Source: Bog-950 sp964615305 (GTDB lineage Bacteria > Bacteroidota > Bacteroidia > Chitinophagales > LD1). From it: a DNA stretch of 64,000 bases. Of the stretch, positions 52,607 to 62,425 are shown piece by piece. Positions within the stretch are counted from its first letter, which is position 1, and each line of letters starts with the position of its first letter. Location of the stretch: assembly GCA_964615305.1 (NCBI GenBank), contig CAZTNA010000012.1, positions 1-64,000 on the forward strand, read 5' to 3'. The notes beneath the pieces were generated by a model that made no database searches, was not told the DNA's origin, and saw only the letters and a list, made by a program, of their open reading frames with translations. The position numbers were made by a program, and so were the translations under genes.

Positions 52607-54115
52607 CTACCTAAACGGCACTTTGTAGCTGCTTACCACCTTATTATCTTCGTCAAGTATGCTCATCTCTACATAATCGGTTCCTACTATTCGCACTTTA
52701 CCAAAGCCGTTTTTGCATTTTCCGGGTTTTACCCCTATGCCACCTTGGTTCCATATCTTTTTCCACCGGTACAAGCCGAGGCCGTGCCCTATAAGTTTTA
52801 GATACTTGGCTAGTTCGGTGGTGGCTACACTCAGGCCGCTTGAATTCATTTCTGGAAACTCAGAATTGGTGCCATCATCCATTACGCAATGGTGCGTGTC
52901 GCCACTAATCACTACTATGTTTTTGATGTTGTGCTGTTTTACAAAACTCATAAAATCGTTTCGCTCGTGTGGATAGCCCGCCCAATAGCGGCTGAAGCCA
53001 AGTGCCAGTTGAAACCCGTTCCAGTCTTTGTAATGCAACTGCTGAATTTTTACACCGGCATCAATCAGTTTTTTGCAAGCGCCATTCAGCGGCACACCGC
53101 TTACAATAAATTTCCAGTCGGCCGTAGATGCCAGCAGGCTTTTTTTTAACCAATCCATTTGTTTTTTACCAAAAAGGGTGAGCGTAGAATCAGGGTCGAA
53201 GCGCCAACGCCTTTTTATAGAATCATATTTAAACGCATCACCATCGGGGTAGTCTTTACTGCTGTTTCGGTCAATTACAAAAAACTCTGCATTGCCAAAT
53301 TTGAAAGAGTGGAAGATACCTTCTGTAGTATCGGGTAAATGGTAGTGCGGAAAATATTCAGTATAGCCCTTTATAACATTGCTGCGCCAGTGAGGAGGGA
53401 AAGTATCGGCAGGCATACTATAATATATGTGCCCGTTTTTGCGCCACGCTTTAAAATCGTTGGTACAATAGCGCCCGGCTCCTGCTCCTACATAATCATC
53501 ATCGTCAAATACATAATCAATGGGTATGTTGTAAAGCATTTGCTTCATTACTTTCTCATTGTATCTTCTGCGGTAACTCGAATCAATACCCGCCTGCGAA
53601 TCGGCATAGCTACGCGAAATCATATAATCAGGGTAGGTAAAATCGCCTGTATGCATTAAAAAATAAGGATTGTTCAAGGGCATGGCATCAAACACTTTCA
53701 TGTTTTCGGTTTCCTGACAACTACCCGTTACAAAACTGAAGTCACCTTTGGTGCCTTCGGCCGGAAAGGTATGTAGTGTGCCGGTTACTTTATCCTTTTT
53801 TCCATCAACAAAAATATTGAACGGGTATTTTGTGTCTGCCGAAAGTGAATGCAGTTGCAGCATTACTGAGTTATCGAGTTCTGCGTTTGTAAAACCAACA
53901 GCCGAAATATTATTTTCTAAAACCACCTTAACTTCTGCAGGTACGTTGGTTCGCAGATAAATCTTTGCCCCCTCAGAAGTTACTGCCCCCATTACCGGGC
54001 CGTGGGTAATGTGCTGCGCATTAATTACAGATGATTGACTGCTGATGACTAAATAACAACTGAGCCAAATGCTTCTAACGACTTGGACTTTGAACTTTAA
54101 TTTGTGAGCTTGCAT
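52607..54115 (-). CDS. PhoD-family alkaline phosphatase/phosphodiesterase
   Basis: A 502-residue exported protein with a signal-type N-terminus (about 1-34). PhoD-like metallophosphatase motifs follow: FVTGSCQETENM, FLMHTGDFTYPDYM, VFDDDDYVGAGAGR, WKFIVSGVPLN and VVISGDTHHCVMDDG, which supply the metal ligands and the GDxHH pair. PhoD enzymes release phosphate from phosphomono- and diesters outside the cytoplasm. Its ATG overlaps the TonB-receptor stop by one base (TAATG), so the two are translationally coupled. It is the last gene of the operon. Confidence 0.85.
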   Translation of the reverse strand: MQAHKLKFKVQVVRSIWLSCYLVISSQSSVINAQHITHGPVMGAVTSEGAKIYLRTNVPAEVKVVLENNISAVGFTNAELDNSVMLQLHSLSADTKYPFNIFVDGKKDKVTGTLHTFPAEGTKGDFSFVTGSCQETENMKVFDAMPLNNPYFLMHTGDFTYPDYMISRSYADSQAGIDSSYRRRYNEKVMKQMLYNIPIDYVFDDDDYVGAGAGRYCTNDFKAWRKNGHIYYSMPADTFPPHWRSNVIKGYTEYFPHYHLPDTTEGIFHSFKFGNAEFFVIDRNSSKDYPDGDAFKYDSIKRRWRFDPDSTLTLFGKKQMDWLKKSLLASTADWKFIVSGVPLNGACKKLIDAGVKIQQLHYKDWNGFQLALGFSRYWAGYPHERNDFMSFVKQHNIKNIVVISGDTHHCVMDDGTNSEFPEMNSSGLSVATTELAKYLKLIGHGLGLYRWKKIWNQGGIGVKPGKCKNGFGKVRIVGTDYVEMSILDEDNKVVSSYKVPFR

Positions 54116-56487
54116 TAAAACGTGTAGCGGAACTGAAATGTATAATTTCTCAAGGGTTCAGGTCTGCCGGGTCTCAGCGAATATAAATTGTTGGTTACGT
54201 TCTTTACAATAAAGCCAAACGCAATGTGGTCGTTAGCTTTAATACCCGCCCTCAAGTCCATGGCAAAATCGCCATTGCCGTGCTTGGCTAAATAATTTTC
54301 TACAGCGTTTCCGTCTTTAAAAATAAAGAGAGCTACATTCTTAAAAAACTGCGGCACTTTTTCGGGAGTAGAAGCATAGTAGAAAGTAGCCCCCACGTAC
54401 GCCTTCCAATATTTAACTTCAATATCGGCACGCACCAAGTGGCGAATACGGTAAGGCAGCAAATTAGGCATGGTGGCAGAGTCAACTCTGCGGCCATTGT
54501 ATTTAAACACATCGCGGAAAAATTCTTTGGTAGAATAGTGGGTGCTGCCGGTATCGTTATCTTTTTTACCCGGAAAGTTATAGGAGTAGCCCGCATTAAT
54601 TGCCAATCCAACCGGACCAATTTTTCCGCTGCTCATTAAACCAATTTCATAGCCGGCAATTCGGGCACTCTCTATATTGATAGCACGTGGCCCCAACACT
54701 TTACCGCTACCTTTGCTCGGAAACTCTAAATCAGAAGAAAAAATGGAGTCGCCATTGGAATATTTGTTATCCCAAATACCTACGTTGTACTCTATGAAGT
54801 TTTTGTACTCCTGCCAAAAAAAGGCGAAATCAACTCCTACTTTCCAGTCTTTAATTTTAGCACCTTGCTGTATGCCTATTTCTAAGTTCCAGCCCCGTTC
54901 GCTCTTTAGCGTATCGTTAGGTACTATGTTTACCCCAGCTACAAACGGTTGGGCTATATATTTTTCGGCAATAGATGGAATACGAAAACCCTGCCCCCAT
55001 GATGCGCGAATGTTGGTGCTTTTGCTGGCTTGTATGTTCATGCCTGCACGAAAAACAGGGATAGAAGAAATAATAAGAGTATCGAGGCCGGCAATTTCGT
55101 AACGCACACCCGCTTGCAGCGAAAGTATTTTGTAATTGAACTCTGCCTGAGTGTATATGGCCCAGTTAAAATTAAAATGGTTACCTGTTTTCTGATACAA
55201 ATTGCTTTGTGAGTTACCAAACGAAAATGGCATGCCCGCAGTTATTATCAGCATATCTTTTCTGAAACGATATTGATACTGATTGTTTATTTCCATGTAG
55301 TGACTTACCGCATCTATATCCACACCGGCACCTTCACGAAAAATATTCATATAACGCAGGTTCAGTTTATAGTTGTGGCCTTTGTCAGTGCTGTAGTTCA
55401 GGTGTGGATCAATAGTTACTTTGTTGTAACTGCTGTTGCTGCTGGCAGCCGGTGTTAAAGCCCCGCTATCTAGATTGGCGGAAATAAAAAACTGGTCGGC
55501 ACGCTCAAGCATAATACTGCCGTTTACTCCATAACTAAGGCCTGCATGTTTAGGGTCTATGTATCGGGTTTTAAGCATAGCCCGCAATCGCCAGGCGTCA
55601 TCACCTACTAAAAAGCTTTTGTTGTAATAAATATTTCCGCCTACAACTAATTGCAGGTCTTTAATTCTGCGTTGGTGGTTAATATTTATACTTCCCAAAA
55701 ACGGTGGCGCGGCATTCCACCATTTCAAACGTTTATCTTTTGGTTCGTCAGAAACACCAGCGTTGGTTTCTATCTCTGTTTTAGGTTCCGAGTCGGTAGG
55801 CCATTCAGTAATTACGTTTACTACACCGTTAAGTGCTGAAGAGCCATAAATAACTGATGAAGCACCTTTAATAACCTCTACTTGTTTCACATTCTCTAGC
55901 GGCACAAAACTATTTTGTGTTTGTCCTAAATCTGCACTCGATAGCGAAAGGCCATCAGTTAGTACAGCCGTTCGTGAACCTACACCATAAGCATAAGAGC
56001 TGCCTCCGCGAATAGAAATTTGCCCATCCTGCACCAACACCCCCGATGTTTTATTTACTGCTTCGCCCAAGTCGTTACTGTTAGTGTTCTTAATCTGGTC
56101 TTTACCTACCACACTGGTTGAAATAGTTTCTTTGGCCGCATTCTTTTTATACTGGCTTACCGACACTACCTCGTTTAACCTAAACACGTCTGACTTTAAT
56201 GTTATGTCTAATTTTTGTTTTTCACCGGCAGCTAGCTTAACAGTTTGTTTTTGTGTTTTATAGCCAATGGAACTAAACACCACTTCGTACTCGCCAGCCG
56301 GCAGCGAAAGCACATACTTACCAACAGCATCTGTTACCACACCTTTCTTTTTTTCGTACCGTACCGAAGCAGCAGCAAGCGGCTCTTGGTTGTCGGCTTC
56401 TTTTACTATGCCGCTTAACTCAGCGTTTTGAGCAGATGAAATTTGTAGAAACAAAATGGCAAATACAGCAAGGTAAAACTTCTTCAT
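54115..56487 (-). CDS. TonB-dependent outer-membrane receptor with carboxypeptidase-like domain
   Basis: From ATG 56487 (MKKFYLAVFAILFLQISSAQ, signal peptide) the product is 790 residues. A CarboxypepD_reg-like domain (about 22-105; GIVKEADNQEPLAAASV) is followed by the plug domain (VVGKDQIKNTNSNDLGEAVNKTSGVLV; IKGASSVIYGSSALNGVVN) and a C-terminal 22-strand barrel ending in the aromatic TFQFRYTF. It imports a nutrient across the outer membrane with ExbBD/TonB energy. The tight coupling to PhoD suggests the ligand is a phosphorylated compound or a product of PhoD, but this is inferred. Confidence 0.93.
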   Translation of the reverse strand: MKKFYLAVFAILFLQISSAQNAELSGIVKEADNQEPLAAASVRYEKKKGVVTDAVGKYVLSLPAGEYEVVFSSIGYKTQKQTVKLAAGEKQKLDITLKSDVFRLNEVVSVSQYKKNAAKETISTSVVGKDQIKNTNSNDLGEAVNKTSGVLVQDGQISIRGGSSYAYGVGSRTAVLTDGLSLSSADLGQTQNSFVPLENVKQVEVIKGASSVIYGSSALNGVVNVITEWPTDSEPKTEIETNAGVSDEPKDKRLKWWNAAPPFLGSININHQRRIKDLQLVVGGNIYYNKSFLVGDDAWRLRAMLKTRYIDPKHAGLSYGVNGSIMLERADQFFISANLDSGALTPAASSNSSYNKVTIDPHLNYSTDKGHNYKLNLRYMNIFREGAGVDIDAVSHYMEINNQYQYRFRKDMLIITAGMPFSFGNSQSNLYQKTGNHFNFNWAIYTQAEFNYKILSLQAGVRYEIAGLDTLIISSIPVFRAGMNIQASKSTNIRASWGQGFRIPSIAEKYIAQPFVAGVNIVPNDTLKSERGWNLEIGIQQGAKIKDWKVGVDFAFFWQEYKNFIEYNVGIWDNKYSNGDSIFSSDLEFPSKGSGKVLGPRAINIESARIAGYEIGLMSSGKIGPVGLAINAGYSYNFPGKKDNDTGSTHYSTKEFFRDVFKYNGRRVDSATMPNLLPYRIRHLVRADIEVKYWKAYVGATFYYASTPEKVPQFFKNVALFIFKDGNAVENYLAKHGNGDFAMDLRAGIKANDHIAFGFIVKNVTNNLYSLRPGRPEPLRNYTFQFRYTF

Positions 56488-56540
56488 GTAGAAAGGGGGG
56501 GGTGAGTGAATTGGCCAAAAGTAATTTTCCGAACGAAATG

Positions 56541-57335
56541 TCAAGGCAGATCGTCCTCATCTACTTTTAGCCAGGTAGAAGGAAACTTCAGGTCTCTATA
56601 CCACACTAACTTCCACTCCCCATTGTTATATTCAAGTGCAGTCATATTCTCTACCCAATCGCCACTGTTCATGTAAAGCACTTTGCCCGTGTCATTGTGA
56701 ATTTCACGTATGTTGGGTATGTGTGAATGTCCGTTGCTCACCACATCGTAGCCATTGTCAATGGCAATTTCTGCAGCTGTATGCTCGTAGTCGCTTAGTT
56801 TCTTTACTCCTCTCTTGGTAGCCATCTTAATGTTTTTAGAAAATGAGGTTTTATCACGCCCCACCATCTCGAGAAAAAAATTCATGAGCTTGTTAATGAG
56901 AATCAGTATCTCATAACCAAAGGTGCCCAATTTAGCCAGCCAACGGGAGCCCTGCATAGAAATATCAAACACATCACCATGAAAAAACCAGTGTTTTTTA
57001 CCATCCAGTTCTATGACCAGTTTGTCTTCAAGCGTTAAGTTACCTAAAAGCAAACCGGAATACCTTCTAAGCATTTCATCATGGTTACCGGTAAGATAGT
57101 GCACTTTGACACCATCTGAAATAAACTTAAACACCTGCTGCAAAACCTTAGAGTGTGCCTTGGGAAAATAGTACGAACGGAACTGCCAAATATCGATGAA
57201 ATCGCCATTGATAATGAGCACTTCAGGCGCTACAGAGGTAAGATACCGATACAATTCTTTAGCCCGGCAGCCCACAAAGCCTAGATGAACGTCTGATATT
57301 ACAACCACTTTTACTTTTCTCTTCGGTTCACTCAT
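56541..57335 (-). CDS. LpxH-like UDP-2,3-diacylglucosamine diphosphatase (metallophosphoesterase)
   Basis: A 264-residue calcineurin-like phosphoesterase. Metal-binding motifs are DVHLG at 15-19, NGDFID at 43-48, TGNHDE at 82-87 and NGHSHIPN near 205. The LpxH-type insertion (DIWQFRSYYFPKAHSKVL) between motifs I and III is present. LpxH hydrolyses UDP-2,3-diacylglucosamine to lipid X in lipid A synthesis at the inner membrane. Related membrane-associated family members exist in Bacteroidota, so this may be a second or accessory copy. It is followed after 53 nt by the TonB receptor on the same strand. Confidence 0.8.
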   Translation of the reverse strand: MSEPKRKVKVVVISDVHLGFVGCRAKELYRYLTSVAPEVLIINGDFIDIWQFRSYYFPKAHSKVLQQVFKFISDGVKVHYLTGNHDEMLRRYSGLLLGNLTLEDKLVIELDGKKHWFFHGDVFDISMQGSRWLAKLGTFGYEILILINKLMNFFLEMVGRDKTSFSKNIKMATKRGVKKLSDYEHTAAEIAIDNGYDVVSNGHSHIPNIREIHNDTGKVLYMNSGDWVENMTALEYNNGEWKLVWYRDLKFPSTWLKVDEDDLP

Positions 57336-57498
57336 GGGGGCAAGTATCGTTTTTAATTGTTAGGCGAAAGTTATAAAAGCTGTGCATAGCTTAAACTCCA
57401 ACCCTTGACTTCAGGTGGCTTTGGCTTGTTTTGATTTGTTTTCTAATTTTTAACAAAATTGATGCAATGTTTTCCACAATTATTCGTTTACGCTTTTG

Positions 57499-57506
57499 TA
57501 TATTTG
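57499..57506 (+). promoter_or_regulatory. -7 promoter element for the gene at 57627
   Basis: TATATTTG is an exact match to the Bacteroidota -7 consensus TAnnTTTG. A TTTT-rich -33 region lies about 20 nt upstream. The predicted leader is about 115 nt. Confidence 0.5.
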
Positions 57507-57626
57507 CTGCGAAAATTCGCTGAAATCGAAAATTCGAAGATGATTTTTACAGCCTTAGATAATAAAGGCGCAAAAAAACATTCATTATCAGTATTTTATA
57601 ACCAATCAATAAAAAAGGAGGCAATC

Positions 57627-58127
57627 ATGAAAACAAAATCTGTTCTCACCTTTACCGTAGGCTTCCTGTTGGCCTTTGTGTGTGGAAATCTTTCCGCTCA
57701 AAACACATCAACCGCAGGCAAAAACAACATTTCAAATGAAGCGCAGCATGTATCTAACGCTGCCATTACCAACCCCGATGTGCTGGTAATAACGGGTAAA
57801 ATGCTAGATGCCACCAACCGAAAGCCGATTGCAGGAGCCAAGATTAATTTCGAAAAATTTGGTGATGAATTGCTGCAAGCTTCTATTGACGAAGAAGGCA
57901 ACTACGCCTTAGCTATGAACAAAAAAGAGCTGGGTGAACCCATTCGTGTAATCTTTAAAATAGAAGGGTACAAACGCTACACCATTAAAAGCATTGATAA
58001 GTCGCGCACATATATTGATGCAGATATTTTTCTTCAACCATTAGAATCAGAAGAAAAAAGCACTGCTGATATTAAATATACACTCTCTGATGATCCATTC
58101 AACGTAATGGTAATTAAGATGCAGTAA
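57627..58127 (+). CDS. Small exported carboxypeptidase-regulatory-like protein
   Basis: From ATG 57627 the product is 166 residues, with a signal peptide ending near NLSAQ (about 25). The rest contains a CarboxypepD_reg-like beta-sandwich (about 50-140; VITGKMLDATNRKPIAGAKINF, GNYALAMNK, GYKRYTIKSID). The start is set by a clear AAGGAGG Shine-Dalgarno site 5 nt upstream (57615-57621), unusual for this phylum, and by the signal peptide; an open frame reaches back to 57459 but adds nothing. It probably is a periplasmic or surface adaptor of unknown role. It stands alone between convergent/diverging genes and has its own terminator. Confidence 0.75.
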   Translation: MKTKSVLTFTVGFLLAFVCGNLSAQNTSTAGKNNISNEAQHVSNAAITNPDVLVITGKMLDATNRKPIAGAKINFEKFGDELLQASIDEEGNYALAMNKKELGEPIRVIFKIEGYKRYTIKSIDKSRTYIDADIFLQPLESEEKSTADIKYTLSDDPFNVMVIKMQ

Positions 58128-58154
58128 CCTGGTTTTGGTTAGACGTAAAAGTCG

Positions 58155-58190
58155 ATCCGCTATACAAAAATGTGTGGCGGATTTTTTTTT
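58155..58190 (+). terminator. Terminator after the carboxypeptidase-like gene
   Basis: ATCCGC pairs with GCGGAT (58155-58160 and 58177-58182) followed by nine T. It begins 28 nt past the stop. Confidence 0.8.
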
Positions 58191-58440
58191 GCCTTTTCTA
58201 CAAATATCTGTAATTGTGGTTTATTCTTCTACATTCGCCCGCGTTTTAAATATCACACGGGCTAAAGTGTGAGATGTGGTTTACTTGATTAAACCGTAGC
58301 TGCAAATATATGTGCAGCGTTCCTGCAAGGTTCTCTCTCTAAAGGTTCGGTGGTTGCCGAAATCAACTTTTTAATCTTAACAAAATTGCACTCAGCAGCA
58401 TTTGCAGCATATAGTGTAATTGAGTTTTAAACAACAAACA
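58191..58440. other. Long leader region upstream of the DEAD-box helicase
   Basis: 250 bp with no gene. TACATTCG (58230-58237) is a one-mismatch -7 element, which would give a leader of about 200 nt. Long leaders are common for cold-shock helicase genes. An in-frame TTG at 58420 exists but ATG 58441 is preferred. Confidence 0.4.
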
Positions 58441-60438
58441 ATGGAAAAATTCCAAGCCCTTGGGCTAAGTGAAAACGTACTGACCGCGTTACAAAAAAAG
58501 GGTTGGGAAACCCCCTCTACAATTCAGGAAAAAACAATTCCGCTTTTACTGAAAGATGAAAAGGATGTAGTAGGGCAAGCACAAACCGGTACCGGTAAAA
58601 CCGGTGCATTCGGCTTACCCCTTATTGACAAACTCGATGATTCATCAAAAAAAGTACAGGCGCTTATTATGTGCCCTACTCGCGAGTTGGCAATTCAGGT
58701 AGCAGAAGAAATTTCATCATTTAAGGGCGACAAGCGATTGTGGGTTCAGTCAGTTTATGGCGGTGCAAGTTTTGGAACACAAGCCCGTGCCCTCGAAAAA
58801 GGAGCACAGATTGTAGTGGGAACTCCGGGAAGAATCCGCGATCACATTGAAAGAAAAACGTTAAAGCTGGACTCTGTAACACACGTAGTACTGGATGAAG
58901 CTGACGAAATGCTGAACATGGGATTTGAAGAAGAGGTGCGTGAAATTTTGAAAGGTGTACCACAGAAAAAACGAATGCTGCTTTTCAGCGCAACCATGCC
59001 GCAGCCTATTTTAAAAATTGCCAAAACTTTCATGGGTGATTACGACATGATTGCAGTAGAAAAACAACAAATTACTACTGATTTAGTTGATCAGATATAC
59101 TTCGAAGTGCGGGAACACGACCGCTTTGAAGCGCTTTGCAGAATTATAGATACAGAACCTGAGTTTTATGGTATTGTGTTTTGCCGCACCAAAGCCGAAA
59201 CAGATATTGTGGCCGATAAATTGATTGACCGTGGCTATGATGCTGAAGCTATTCACGGAGATGTAACACAAAATCAACGCGAACTCACTCTCAAAAAATT
59301 TAAACTTCGCAAGGTCACAATTCTTGTAGCTACCGATGTGGCTGCACGTGGTATAGATGTAAACGACTTAACGCATGTAGTAAACTATAATCTGCCTCAA
59401 GACCCTGAGGCGTATGTGCATCGCATTGGCAGAACCGGCCGCGCAGGCAAGCACGGTACAGCTATATCACTTATTTCATCATCACAAAAACGCGATTTGC
59501 TGTTTATTCAAAAAATAGCTCGTGCACAAGTTAAGAAAGAAGAAGTGCCGGGTGTAGATGTGGTGATAGAAACAAAGAAAATGAAAGTGAAAACCGATCT
59601 GATGCAGGTGATGGAGCACAAAAATGCCAATGACTATTTGTTACTGGCACAAGAACTTTTGGAAGATGACCGAGAGCCGGCACAAGTTCTGTCTGCCATT
59701 TTAAACTACACATTTAAAGACACGCTTAAAGAATCAAGCTACCGTGAAATTGGTAAAATATCAGCACAGCAAAACGCCCAAAACACCGGGCAAGCGCGTT
59801 TGTTTGTGGCCAAAGGGCACACCAGCAATATGAATGCTGCTAAGGTGGTAGATTTTGTGGCAAGTGAATCGGGCATTGACAGCAACTCTATACATGATGT
59901 GCGGGTGTATGACAACTTTTCATTTATCACACTTCCCGCTGAAGCGGCCGAACAAGTTCTGGTAGTATTCAGCAAAAATAAGCGAGGGGGCAAACCACTA
60001 GTTACACGTGCTAAAGAACGCGATGGTGGAAGTAACAATAGCGGAGGAAAAAGTTTTGGCGGTGGCAGTTTTAAAGGAGAGCATAGAAATGACAAATCAG
60101 AGTTTAGAGGGGAAAAGAAATCATTTGGGGGCGAACGCAAAAACTTTAGTGACAAAAAAGACTTTGGTGAAAAAAAATCGTTTGGCGAAAAACGCGAGCG
60201 AAAAGATTTTAGCAAAGACAGAAAAGATTTTTCTGCTAAGCCCGAATTTAAACGCCCTGCTCAAGGGTTCGCATACCCTAAAAATGACGGAGACTCTAAA
60301 CCTAAAAAACGGGAGAATAAAATGGTTGACTACCTGGAAAAGAAACCTGCAACCGATACTAAACCATCGAAGAAAAAGGGAGATACCAAACTAGTTGACG
60401 ATTTTATGAAAAAATTTGATGACGACTTAAGTTGGTAA
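58441..60438 (+). CDS. DEAD-box RNA helicase, DeaD/CshA-like, with DbpA-type and basic tail domains
   Basis: From ATG 58441 the product is 665 residues. The Q motif FQALGLSENVLTAL precedes motif I AQTGTGKT (47-54), then DEAD as VLDEADEM, SAT as LFSATMP, and HRIGRTGRAG. A DbpA-type RNA-binding domain lies near 440-500 (ARLFVAKGHTSNMNAAKVV). The C-terminal about 150 residues are a Lys/Arg/Gly/Phe-rich low-complexity tail (SFGGERKNFSDKKDFGEKK) that binds RNA nonspecifically. It unwinds structured RNA in ribosome assembly and RNA decay, often at low temperature. It is convergent with the collagen-like gene. Confidence 0.93.
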   Translation: MEKFQALGLSENVLTALQKKGWETPSTIQEKTIPLLLKDEKDVVGQAQTGTGKTGAFGLPLIDKLDDSSKKVQALIMCPTRELAIQVAEEISSFKGDKRLWVQSVYGGASFGTQARALEKGAQIVVGTPGRIRDHIERKTLKLDSVTHVVLDEADEMLNMGFEEEVREILKGVPQKKRMLLFSATMPQPILKIAKTFMGDYDMIAVEKQQITTDLVDQIYFEVREHDRFEALCRIIDTEPEFYGIVFCRTKAETDIVADKLIDRGYDAEAIHGDVTQNQRELTLKKFKLRKVTILVATDVAARGIDVNDLTHVVNYNLPQDPEAYVHRIGRTGRAGKHGTAISLISSSQKRDLLFIQKIARAQVKKEEVPGVDVVIETKKMKVKTDLMQVMEHKNANDYLLLAQELLEDDREPAQVLSAILNYTFKDTLKESSYREIGKISAQQNAQNTGQARLFVAKGHTSNMNAAKVVDFVASESGIDSNSIHDVRVYDNFSFITLPAEAAEQVLVVFSKNKRGGKPLVTRAKERDGGSNNSGGKSFGGGSFKGEHRNDKSEFRGEKKSFGGERKNFSDKKDFGEKKSFGEKRERKDFSKDRKDFSAKPEFKRPAQGFAYPKNDGDSKPKKRENKMVDYLEKKPATDTKPSKKKGDTKLVDDFMKKFDDDLSW

Positions 60439-60456
60439 CAATAGTTGTTACCAACA

Positions 60457-60490
60457 AAAAAGGCTGTGAAAAATTTCGCAGCCTTTTTTG
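60457..60490. terminator. Bidirectional terminator between helicase and collagen-like genes
   Basis: GGCTGTGAAA pairs with TTTCGCAGCC (one G-T pair) around AA, flanked by A6 and T6. It lies about 20 nt from each of the two convergent stops. Confidence 0.85.
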
Positions 60491-60506
60491 TTGGTTCTAA
60501 TATCCT

Positions 60507-62390
60507 CTACTTATCTCTGAGTGGTACCGCTTGATTAATTGGACCCTGTTCAAAGCGAAGTTCTGAAAACTTTGATACACGATTTCCAATTTGCATATCA
60601 GCCACATTACACGTTACACTCCATTGAAATGGGGTGTTAGATGCACCACCTTTTAACTCAACTACATCAAACCCTGTCTTAGTTTTATTGGTAACAAACA
60701 CCCCATTGCAGTCTCCTTCTAGCTGCACAAACACCCTTAACGGATGTTGTGCGTTGATAGCAACATTCTTTGCCAGTATAGGGTCCAGAGTTATATGGGC
60801 CTTACCATTTACCAGTTGTCCTTGTCCATAATCTTGAAAATAAAACTCGGGGGTTTCCGGTGCGTGCATGGTAACCTGATTTCCATTGAGGTCGGGAACT
60901 GTAGTTGAAACAGTGCCGGCTGGGCTGCCCCAAATTTTGTAGTGGACATTTGAAACGGAGTATGCATCCACCAGTGTGGTAGCTCCTCCGGCATCTGATG
61001 CAAAATACCCCCCGGCTGTTTGCGTGTTAAGACTAGTGCTAGTCTGAATGCCCGAAACCCCGTACTTAAGTGCGGTGAAAGCACCTCCAACACCTTCTGC
61101 CGGAGCTAGGTTGCTGCCTACATTGTTGGCGTTACCTACCACACCGTACGATGAAGTTGCACTGATTGATTTTCCATAAATACCAAAGCCGGTATTATTA
61201 TCAGAGTAACCGTAAGCGCCAGTTAGTGTTCCGTAAAAAGCACCACCGGCTCCGCCAACAGGCTGTGTAAATGTTTGCACATTATTACCAATACCTAACA
61301 CGCCACTACCACCGGTACTCAGGTTGGCGCCATATACCCCAAAACCCAACGACTGTTGAGTTAAACCCACCACACCATTGCCACTCCCCGCACCATTTGT
61401 AGCTGTGTTTTGCCCCATTAAACCGATACCTGAAGCATTAAAGTTTGACGATAGAGTAGCGGGGCTTGTTGCCACTGTATCTAAAACATGAAGGCGGTAT
61501 GCTGCGGCCGTTCCTATACCAATCTTTCCGGTACCTGTAAAGTCAAGATTTCTACCGCTCATGGCAATTGTTGTGTTCGATGTTAATGGCCCGCCTAACT
61601 GTATGTCGTTGGGCCCAGCAACAAAACGCACTCCATTACTTGCAGCTGAAGTGCCTCCGCCAGATCCGGTGGGTCCTGTTGCCCCTGTTACACCTTGTGC
61701 ACCTGTTACTCCGTTATTTCCGGCAGGTCCAGTAACACCCGTGTTTCCGTTTTGCCCTGCATTGCCTGTTGCGCCTTGTGCGCCTGTTACCCCATTATTT
61801 CCGGTTGGGCCGGTAGGTCCTGTTGCGCCACCTCCTGATCCGGTAACACCGGTGACTCCGGTAGCACCTATTAAGCCATCGTTCCCCGTTGGTCCGGTAT
61901 TTCCGGTGGCCCCTTGAGGGCCAGTTACCCCAGTGTTACCATTTAAACCGGGAACGCCTGTTGGTCCGGTATTACCGCCAGCGTTGGCTGCATAAAGAGC
62001 GTAAGGTACACTCACTAGCTGCGATGCTCCTAAATCTGTAAACACACTTCCACCGCTGGCATCCATTTCTACTTGCAGCCATCTTTCACCCGTACCCCAG
62101 TTTATTCCACCGAATGTGCCTGATACTGGCGACCCATCTCCAACATAAACAGTAAATAGCCCAAATTGATTGGTGGTAGGTATATGAGTTTCGCGGTATA
62201 ATACGGTGCCACCTATTTGCTGGCTGCGCACTGTAAGGCGAATAGTTATACTTTGACTCACTATCGGGCTTCCTGAAGCATTTCGTGCAATAGCCTGATA
62301 ATTTAATTTTTGAGGTGCCTGTGCGTTTAGCAGAGTATTTTGTGAGCCAAAAACACAAAGCACAATAAACAGAGGTAGAAAATGTTTCAT
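60507..62390 (-). CDS. Exported collagen-like repeat protein
   Basis: A 627-residue protein with a signal peptide (1-24). A Bacteroidota N-terminal domain follows (LNYQAIARNASGSPI, about 28-137) that often precedes fibre-like or collagen-like tails. Gly-X-Y triplets run from 142 to 243, mainly GPTG, GNTG and GATG, with interruptions (GSGGGAT). The C-terminal 370 residues are Gly/Ala-rich with repeated GVxG-type beta structure. Such proteins are surface fibres of unknown partner. No T9SS tail is seen. It is monocistronic and convergent with the helicase. Confidence 0.85.
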   Translation of the reverse strand: MKHFLPLFIVLCVFGSQNTLLNAQAPQKLNYQAIARNASGSPIVSQSITIRLTVRSQQIGGTVLYRETHIPTTNQFGLFTVYVGDGSPVSGTFGGINWGTGERWLQVEMDASGGSVFTDLGASQLVSVPYALYAANAGGNTGPTGVPGLNGNTGVTGPQGATGNTGPTGNDGLIGATGVTGVTGSGGGATGPTGPTGNNGVTGAQGATGNAGQNGNTGVTGPAGNNGVTGAQGVTGATGPTGSGGGTSAASNGVRFVAGPNDIQLGGPLTSNTTIAMSGRNLDFTGTGKIGIGTAAAYRLHVLDTVATSPATLSSNFNASGIGLMGQNTATNGAGSGNGVVGLTQQSLGFGVYGANLSTGGSGVLGIGNNVQTFTQPVGGAGGAFYGTLTGAYGYSDNNTGFGIYGKSISATSSYGVVGNANNVGSNLAPAEGVGGAFTALKYGVSGIQTSTSLNTQTAGGYFASDAGGATTLVDAYSVSNVHYKIWGSPAGTVSTTVPDLNGNQVTMHAPETPEFYFQDYGQGQLVNGKAHITLDPILAKNVAINAQHPLRVFVQLEGDCNGVFVTNKTKTGFDVVELKGGASNTPFQWSVTCNVADMQIGNRVSKFSELRFEQGPINQAVPLRDK

Positions 62391-62425
62391 AAGGGTGGTT
62401 TTATTACGGTGAAAATAATATGTGT

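Noticed and set aside
58420..58440. TTG start for the DEAD-box helicase
   Set aside because: ATG 58441 begins directly at the Q-motif region as in homologues; the extra seven residues add nothing.
61561..61917. Pro/Val-rich open frame on the plus strand within the collagen-like gene
   Set aside because: It is the reverse complement of Gly-X-Y codons; such repeats create long mirror frames. No start context or family match supports it.
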